Positions 55,178 through 59,588 of a stretch of DNA of 59,588 nt are shown here, piece by piece. The notes below the pieces were generated by a model. It saw only the letters and a list, made by a program, of their open reading frames with translations, did not search any database and was not told where the DNA came from. The position numbers were made by a program, and so were the translations under genes. The DNA lies in assembly GCA_028289455.1 (NCBI GenBank), contig JANQPN010000013.1, positions 1-59,588 of the forward strand, given 5' to 3'. Each line of letters starts with the position of its first letter. Position 1 is the first letter of the stretch. Source of the stretch: Wenzhouxiangellaceae bacterium (GTDB lineage: Bacteria; Pseudomonadota; Gammaproteobacteria; Xanthomonadales; Wenzhouxiangellaceae).

Positions 55178-56076
55178 AATCGCCGCGCCAGTTCCCGGTG
55201 ACGAACCCGCACTTCCGGCCATTCCGAACGCAGCAGACCAGCCAGCTGTTCAGATAAAAATACTGAACGGTGCTGGCCTCCCGTACAACCGATACCAATG
55301 GTCAGATAGCTGCGCTGGGCACTCGAAAACTCAGGTAGCCAGCGCTGAGTCAGCTGGTGAATATCGGATAAATATTCATTGACCAGTGGCGCCTGTTGCA
55401 GGTATTCAATGACTTCCTGATCCAGGCCGGTTTTGCTGCGCAGCTCTGGGCGCCAATGTGGATTGGGTAGGCAGCGGGCATCAAAGACGAAGTCCAGGGC
55501 GGGCGGTAATCCATGGCTGAAAGCGAACGATTCGACCAGCAGCGCAGGCTGGCGCTGCTTTATGCTGACCCCATTCCATACCCGCTGGCGTAAATCGTGA
55601 ATACTGCAGGCGGTGGTGTCGATGGTGATATCTGCCTGGCTGCTTAAGGGTTCCAGCAGTTCGCGCTCTGTGGCGATGGCGTCGGGCAGGCCTTTGTCCG
55701 TGGAGATCGGGTGGCGTCTGCGGGTCGCGCTGAATCGTTGCAGCAATGCCTGGTCGCTGGCGGTAAGGAATATCAGCTGTACTTTTACCGGCGCTGTACG
55801 CAAGTATTCCAGCAGTGATTTGAATTTCCCGGTATCACGGCTGCGGGCGTCCAGACCTACAGCGCAGCGCTGATACTGCTTGCGCTCAACTCTCATCAAC
55901 TCTACCAGCTCCCTGACCAGAGGAGCGGGCAGATTATCAACGCAGTAGTAGCCAAGATCTTCAAGTGCCTGCAGCGTAGTGGTCTTACCGCTGCCGGATA
56001 ACCCGCTGATGATCATCAGTTGCGGTTGATCACCACTGGAAGTGTCGCTGCTGCAATTAGCCGTAGGGTTGCCCAT
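55174..56076 (-). CDS. rapZ: RNase adapter / nucleotide-binding protein RapZ (YvcJ)
   Basis: The protein has 300 residues. The P-loop GLSGSGKTT lies at 25-33, followed by ALEDLGYYCVDNLPAPL, and the C-terminal domain has IGCTGGQHRSVFLSEQL, the family's hallmark. In E. coli RapZ guides RNase E to the sRNA GlmZ and so sets GlmS (glucosamine-6-phosphate) synthesis. Whether that sRNA exists here is unknown. An N-terminal extension of about 20 residues precedes the P-loop. It is five bases from hprK. Confidence 0.95.
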   Translation of the reverse strand: MGNPTANCSSDTSSGDQPQLMIISGLSGSGKTTTLQALEDLGYYCVDNLPAPLVRELVELMRVERKQYQRCAVGLDARSRDTGKFKSLLEYLRTAPVKVQLIFLTASDQALLQRFSATRRRHPISTDKGLPDAIATERELLEPLSSQADITIDTTACSIHDLRQRVWNGVSIKQRQPALLVESFAFSHGLPPALDFVFDARCLPNPHWRPELRSKTGLDQEVIEYLQQAPLVNEYLSDIHQLTQRWLPEFSSAQRSYLTIGIGCTGGQHRSVFLSEQLAGLLRSEWPEVRVRHRELARRL

Positions 56077-56081
56077 GAGCT

Positions 56082-57068
56082 TCAGTCGTCATTGTCCTGC
56101 CGGGTAAGCAAGGCCCGGTGTCGCTCAATCAGATCGCTGGCTGCATCAATACCTTTCATTTTCAAGCTGAAATCACGCACAGCAGCCTCAACAATCACGG
56201 CCAGATTGCGGCCTGCCAATACCGGCAGAATAATCTGCGGGATATCAGAATCCAGAACCCTGCGGTTGTTCGAGCCGGGTTGCAGGCGGTCCAGGTTTGC
56301 CAGCTCCTGGCGGTCTGCCGGAACCTGCAAGTCGATAATCAGGCGAAGGAATTTATTCGATTTAACTGCAGCATCACCGAACATCTGACGGACATTCAAT
56401 ATGCCCAGACCGCGCACTTCAAGGCAATCCTGTACGGCAGGTGGGCAGGTGCCGTCAATAATATCTGGGGATATCTGAGTGAATTCAGGTGCATCATCGG
56501 CAATCAGCCGGTGACCTCTGGTAATCAATTCCAAAGCCAGCTCGCTTTTGCCACAACCGGGCTCACCGGTGATTAGTACGCCTATGGTGAAAACTTCCAT
56601 AAATACGCCGTGCAGCAATGTCGTTTCAGCCAGTGTCCGCGATAAGTAATGGTGTAGAAAGTTGACACTGGCGTAGCTGGAGTGTGTCGATTGCCAAACA
56701 GCCACATCTGCTTCGGTAGCTGCTTCATGTAAATCTGACGGTGGTGGCAGAGCATCAGCGATTACTATTGCCAGCGGCTGATGAGCCATCATGCTGGCTA
56801 TTGTTGCCCAGCGGGATTTGGCATCCAGTGCATCCAGGTGCGCCTGCTCCTCACGACCAATGACCTGTACCTGATTGGGGTGTACCAGATTAAGGTAGCC
56901 GGCCAAAGCCTGTCTGGTCGGTTTTGACTGCTGGCTGGTAAAAATGTCGTGATTGCGTTGTGACTGCAGCATACGCGCTGCTGCTTTGCTGCTGTTGACT
57001 ACCCAGTTCAGATCGAGGCGCTGCTCAGCCGCTTTGAAAAGATGTGCTGCGCTGACGTCGGAAGTCAC
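56082..57068 (-). CDS. hprK: HPr kinase/phosphorylase
   Basis: The protein has 328 residues. The P-loop is GEPGCGKS (168-175), the HprK catalytic His is His153 in LLHGVFMEVF, ADDAPEF follows, and the signature LEVRGLGILNVRQMFGDAAV lies at 217-236. It phosphorylates and dephosphorylates Ser46 of HPr in response to metabolites. It is encoded with ptsN, rapZ and ptsH, the regulatory PTS order of many proteobacteria lacking a carbohydrate PTS. It overlaps ptsN by four bases. Confidence 0.96.
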   Translation of the reverse strand: MTSDVSAAHLFKAAEQRLDLNWVVNSSKAAARMLQSQRNHDIFTSQQSKPTRQALAGYLNLVHPNQVQVIGREEQAHLDALDAKSRWATIASMMAHQPLAIVIADALPPPSDLHEAATEADVAVWQSTHSSYASVNFLHHYLSRTLAETTLLHGVFMEVFTIGVLITGEPGCGKSELALELITRGHRLIADDAPEFTQISPDIIDGTCPPAVQDCLEVRGLGILNVRQMFGDAAVKSNKFLRLIIDLQVPADRQELANLDRLQPGSNNRRVLDSDIPQIILPVLAGRNLAVIVEAAVRDFSLKMKGIDAASDLIERHRALLTRQDNDD

Positions 57069-57529
57069 GCAGGCTGCTGCCAGTGTTGCAGGAAATCGAG
57101 TGTTTCAGCTGCAGTCGCCGCATTACGCAGGCCGGCGCGAAAGGCCTGTTCCTGCAAACAACTGGCCAGTTCACTGAGAATTCGCAAATGATTGCCTGTG
57201 CAAGCCTGTGGCACAGCCAGACCAATAATCAGGTCTACCGGTTTTCCGTCCGGTGAATCGTAGTCAAGTGGGGTTCGCAGGCGGATAATCGAAGCTCTGC
57301 TGTCATCCAGGCCGTTCAGACGTGCATGTGGGATGGCAACGCCATGCCCCAGTGCAGTACTGCCCAGATGTTCACGTTCGCACAAAGCCTCAAACAGGTC
57401 GCGTTCATCCAGCTGTGAATTGTCGGTGCGGGTCAGCTGGGCAGCCAAGTGCTCCAGCAGACGCTTGCGACTGCTTAGTTGAACGTCAAGCGTAATCCGT
57501 TGCGGAGTTAAAAGTTCTGCCAGTGCCAT
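57065..57529 (-). CDS. ptsN: Nitrogen-regulatory PTS EIIA (PtsN)
   Basis: The protein has 154 residues of the EIIA-Ntr/fructose family. The phosphorylated His is His68 in GHGVAIPHARLNG. LFEALCEREHLGSTALGHG and DLIIGLAVPQ are family blocks. It takes phosphate from HPr and regulates potassium uptake, nitrogen and sigma-54-linked functions in other species. It follows hpf by 71 bases and overlaps hprK. Confidence 0.96.
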   Translation of the reverse strand: MALAELLTPQRITLDVQLSSRKRLLEHLAAQLTRTDNSQLDERDLFEALCEREHLGSTALGHGVAIPHARLNGLDDSRASIIRLRTPLDYDSPDGKPVDLIIGLAVPQACTGNHLRILSELASCLQEQAFRAGLRNAATAAETLDFLQHWQQPA

Positions 57530-57600
57530 CGTAAAACAGTATTTATTGGCTTGGATTCCATCGTGCTACCGTTAGTTCGCCAGGCATGGCATTTAATTCA

Positions 57601-57894
57601 TTAACGGTGTTCGGTAACCTTGCTCTTGTGCCGGCGTACCTGGCGGTCCAGTTTGTCCAACATGCCGTCAATAGCGGCGTACAGGTCGGATTGGTTGTCT
57701 TCCGCAAACAACTGTGGGCCGCCGCCAACTGATAATGTGGCTTCGGCCATATGCGCCCTTTTTTCAACTTTCAGGATAACATGCGCCGAGATCAGGCGGC
57801 CGAAATGCCGATCCAGGCGTTTGCATTTTTCGGTAACGTAGGCTCGTATAGCCTGCGTAATATCAAGATTGTGGCCGGTCACATTAACTTGCAT
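57601..57894 (-). CDS. hpf: Ribosome hibernation promoting factor (short HPF)
   Basis: The start is ATG 57894, since GGAGG lies five bases upstream; an in-frame ATG four codons earlier contains that ribosome site. The 97-residue protein MQVNVTGHNLDITQAIRAYV has the HPF/RaiA fold with basic helix VTEKCKRLDRHFGR. It lacks the long C-terminal domain, so it is the short type that works together with RMF or alone on 70S ribosomes. It lies between rpoN and ptsN, the usual position. Confidence 0.95.
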   Translation of the reverse strand: MQVNVTGHNLDITQAIRAYVTEKCKRLDRHFGRLISAHVILKVEKRAHMAEATLSVGGGPQLFAEDNQSDLYAAIDGMLDKLDRQVRRHKSKVTEHR

Positions 57895-58021
57895 GCTATC
57901 CTCCATTCTTGGGTTTTATATGTAAGCTGCCTTTCAGCAGCTATTCCGGAGCTCTAGATTCAAGGTTTATCTGCATAGTACTGCGCAGCTTGTCTATTGC
58001 CAATAGCGAATATCTTAAAAT

Positions 58022-59329
58022 TCATAATTCGCGTCGTTTACGAGAGTTTTCAATACCCAGGCGCTGGCGGTACTTCACTACCGTGCGGCGTGCTACCGGG
58101 AAACCTGACTGGTGCAGCAATTGGCATAATCTGGCATCAGATAGTGGGCGTTGCGGGTTTTCCGCATCTATCAATTCCTGCAGCCTGGCAATTGCTGCGG
58201 CTGCCGCAGGCGGGTCTCCTGTGACAGCTCTGTGTTGCGGATTCGAGGTTTTTCCCGGTAATGCTACGCTGAAAAAATCATGCAATGGAATGATTCCACG
58301 TGGTGAGTCAGCATATTTTGCCTGCAGAGTTCTGGTGATGGTGGAAGGATGCAGCTGCAGCTGCTCTGCTACCTGCAATCGGCTTAACGGCCGGATGGCG
58401 GAGATGCCATATTCCAGAAAATCCACCTGATAGGCAGCCAGAAACTCCCCGACGCGCAGCATGGACTGCTCTCGCAAGCCCAGTGCCGATAACAGTGCTT
58501 TGGCTTCACGTTGCTGTCTGGCTGTACCGGCACCGCTGATCTGCAGGCTGCTGCTGAATGGGTGAATGAGTTCAGCTTGATAATAATGCTGTCCTGCACG
58601 GTCCAGTGCCCGGATAAAGCGCACGTCCGGGTGTATGTAATTGGTTGGGCCGCTGTCGAAAACCTGACCCGGGCGGGGGGTGAGAGAGTGGATAAGGGCA
58701 ATGGCTTGGTGGACATCCTGTGTTTCAGCATCCAATTGCATAGCCATTATTGCGGCGTCAGGCTTTGCCAGTTCCTGTAGATGATCGTTAACCAGCTCTA
58801 TCGCCAGTTTCTGCAGTTTATCTACAGGAAAGTTCTGCTCCAGCTGCAAACGCAGGCATTCAACCAGGTTACGGGCGCCTACCCCGGTCGGTTCGAACGC
58901 CTGTACCAGTGCCAGCGCCTGCCGCCAGCCGGATTCATCCGGGAAAGTATTATCGGTCTGTTTATTCAGTTCACTGAATGGAACGCGCAAATAACCGTCA
59001 GAGTCGAGTGCATCAATAATGATTTCTGCGTATTCATGTTGCCGGGCGCTGGTTTGCTCAAGAGCCAGTTGCTGCAGCAGGTGATCGGTCAGGTTGGATT
59101 GCTGCTGCTGAGTGGCCAGTGCAACATCAAAAGCCGATTGGGTTGATGCAGCGCTGCTGCGCCAGCTAAGTAATGGGTTATGCTGCAGTTGCTGGAGCAG
59201 GTAAGCGTTCAGCTGGCCGGCGTTAAGCGGCAGTAATTGCATAGTCAGCTGCAAATGCGGCGCCAGCATCTGCTGGCGTAACTGCTGCTGCTGCCCAAGC
59301 TGGTGACCGAGTGTTGGATTGTTTGCCAT
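58022..59329 (-). CDS. rpoN: RNA polymerase sigma-54 factor RpoN
   Basis: The 435 residues are shorter than E. coli (477), mostly because the acidic spacer of region II is short. Region I is Gln/Leu-rich (LGQQQQLRQQMLAPHLQLTMQ in two parts). The core-binding domain has EPTGVGARNLVECLRLQLEQ. The HTH lies around LQLHPSTITRTLQAKYADSPRGI, and the RpoN box ARRTVVKYRQ is at about 413-422, for -24 recognition. It works with enhancer-binding ATPases. Its placement between lptB and hpf is conserved in proteobacteria. Confidence 0.97.
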   Translation of the reverse strand: MANNPTLGHQLGQQQQLRQQMLAPHLQLTMQLLPLNAGQLNAYLLQQLQHNPLLSWRSSAASTQSAFDVALATQQQQSNLTDHLLQQLALEQTSARQHEYAEIIIDALDSDGYLRVPFSELNKQTDNTFPDESGWRQALALVQAFEPTGVGARNLVECLRLQLEQNFPVDKLQKLAIELVNDHLQELAKPDAAIMAMQLDAETQDVHQAIALIHSLTPRPGQVFDSGPTNYIHPDVRFIRALDRAGQHYYQAELIHPFSSSLQISGAGTARQQREAKALLSALGLREQSMLRVGEFLAAYQVDFLEYGISAIRPLSRLQVAEQLQLHPSTITRTLQAKYADSPRGIIPLHDFFSVALPGKTSNPQHRAVTGDPPAAAAAIARLQELIDAENPQRPLSDARLCQLLHQSGFPVARRTVVKYRQRLGIENSRKRREL

Positions 59330-59358
59330 GTTAACGGCCCGGCCGGTTTGGACTGATG

Positions 59359-59588
59359 TTACAAACGGAATTCGCGTCCCAGATAGACGTCGCGTACCGC
59401 CTGATCCTGCAAAATGGCTTCCGGGGTTCCTTCACTTAATACTCGGCCGTTGCTGATGATGTAGGCATGGTCACAGATTCCCAGTGTTTCCCGGACATTG
59501 TGATCGGTTATCAGAATGCCGATGTTTTCAGCTTTAAGCTGCCTGACAATACGCTGGATTTCACCTACTGATATAGGGTCAACGCCGG
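59359..59588 (-). CDS. lptB: LPS export ABC ATPase LptB (3' part only)
   Basis: The C-terminal 75 residues are in the window; the 5' end lies beyond it. Visible are [15 protein letters not shown], the H-loop [31 protein letters not shown] and the end [12 protein letters not shown], which is typical of LptB. It powers LptBFGC, which pulls lipopolysaccharide out of the inner membrane. It precedes rpoN by 29 bases. Confidence 0.95.
   Translation of the reverse strand, partial: GVDPISVGEIQRIVRQLKAENIGILITDHNVRETLGICDHAYIISNGRVLSEGTPEAILQDQAVRDVYLGREFRL

Overview
The window is a piece of a gammaproteobacterial chromosome. The best evidence is the gene order rsmI / lpoA-yraN-dolP / rnpB / mraZ...lpxC / dciA / secA / mutT and the order rpoN-hpf-ptsN-hprK-rapZ-EIIA-ptsH-ptsI. 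The nearest match I can name from memory is the Xanthomonadales and related aquatic lineages such as Wenzhouxiangella or Marinicella, but this is only an inference.

Region by region: (1) 1-733 is the end of an rRNA operon (23S 3' end, 5S, terminator). The 5S tail plus terminator is repeated imperfectly about 144 bp downstream. (2) 1.06-10.7 kb is accessory: a secreted protein with a CTERM-type anchor, a nitrilase, a membrane Ser/Thr kinase with TPR-like repeats facing an ECF sigma factor of the kinase-linked type, and two paralogous secreted beta-helix proteins. (3) 10.7-18.6 kb is visibly AT-richer: a lipoprotein alpha/beta hydrolase and a complete tripartite RND efflux operon. (4) 18.8-27.3 kb holds a Tat-type amidohydrolase, a CadC-like regulator, a DsbC-like/DsbA-like pair, a membrane LytTR regulator with a secreted partner, and an AraC regulator facing two tandem cytochrome P460-family genes. 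(5) 27.3-31.6 kb is dolP-yraN-lpoA divergent from rsmI, then the RNase P RNA. (6) 31.8-48.5 kb is the division and cell wall cluster mraZ-rsmH-ftsL-ftsI-murE-murF-mraY-ftsW-murG-murC-ddl-ftsQ-ftsA-ftsZ-lpxC. murD is missing from its usual place between mraY and ftsW. A possible 36-codon ORF sits between ftsA and ftsZ. (7) 48.5-52.7 kb is dciA, secA and a Nudix/ThiE-like fusion. (8) 52.7-59.6 kb, on the minus strand, is lptB (partial)-rpoN-hpf-ptsN-hprK-rapZ-EIIA(Man)-ptsH-ptsI, a regulatory PTS with no sugar permease in view.

How the genes work together: the core half builds the septum and its peptidoglycan, and LpoA, DolP, LpxC and LptB serve the envelope. The accessory half is dominated by envelope and secreted functions under membrane-bound signalling proteins: kinase/sigma, CadC-like and LytTR. 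The most interesting unit is the kinase/ECF pair. The acidic motif normally found in sigma region 2 is replaced by a threonine-containing segment, as expected for a sigma factor switched on by phosphorylation, and the two beta-helix proteins next to it are candidate targets.
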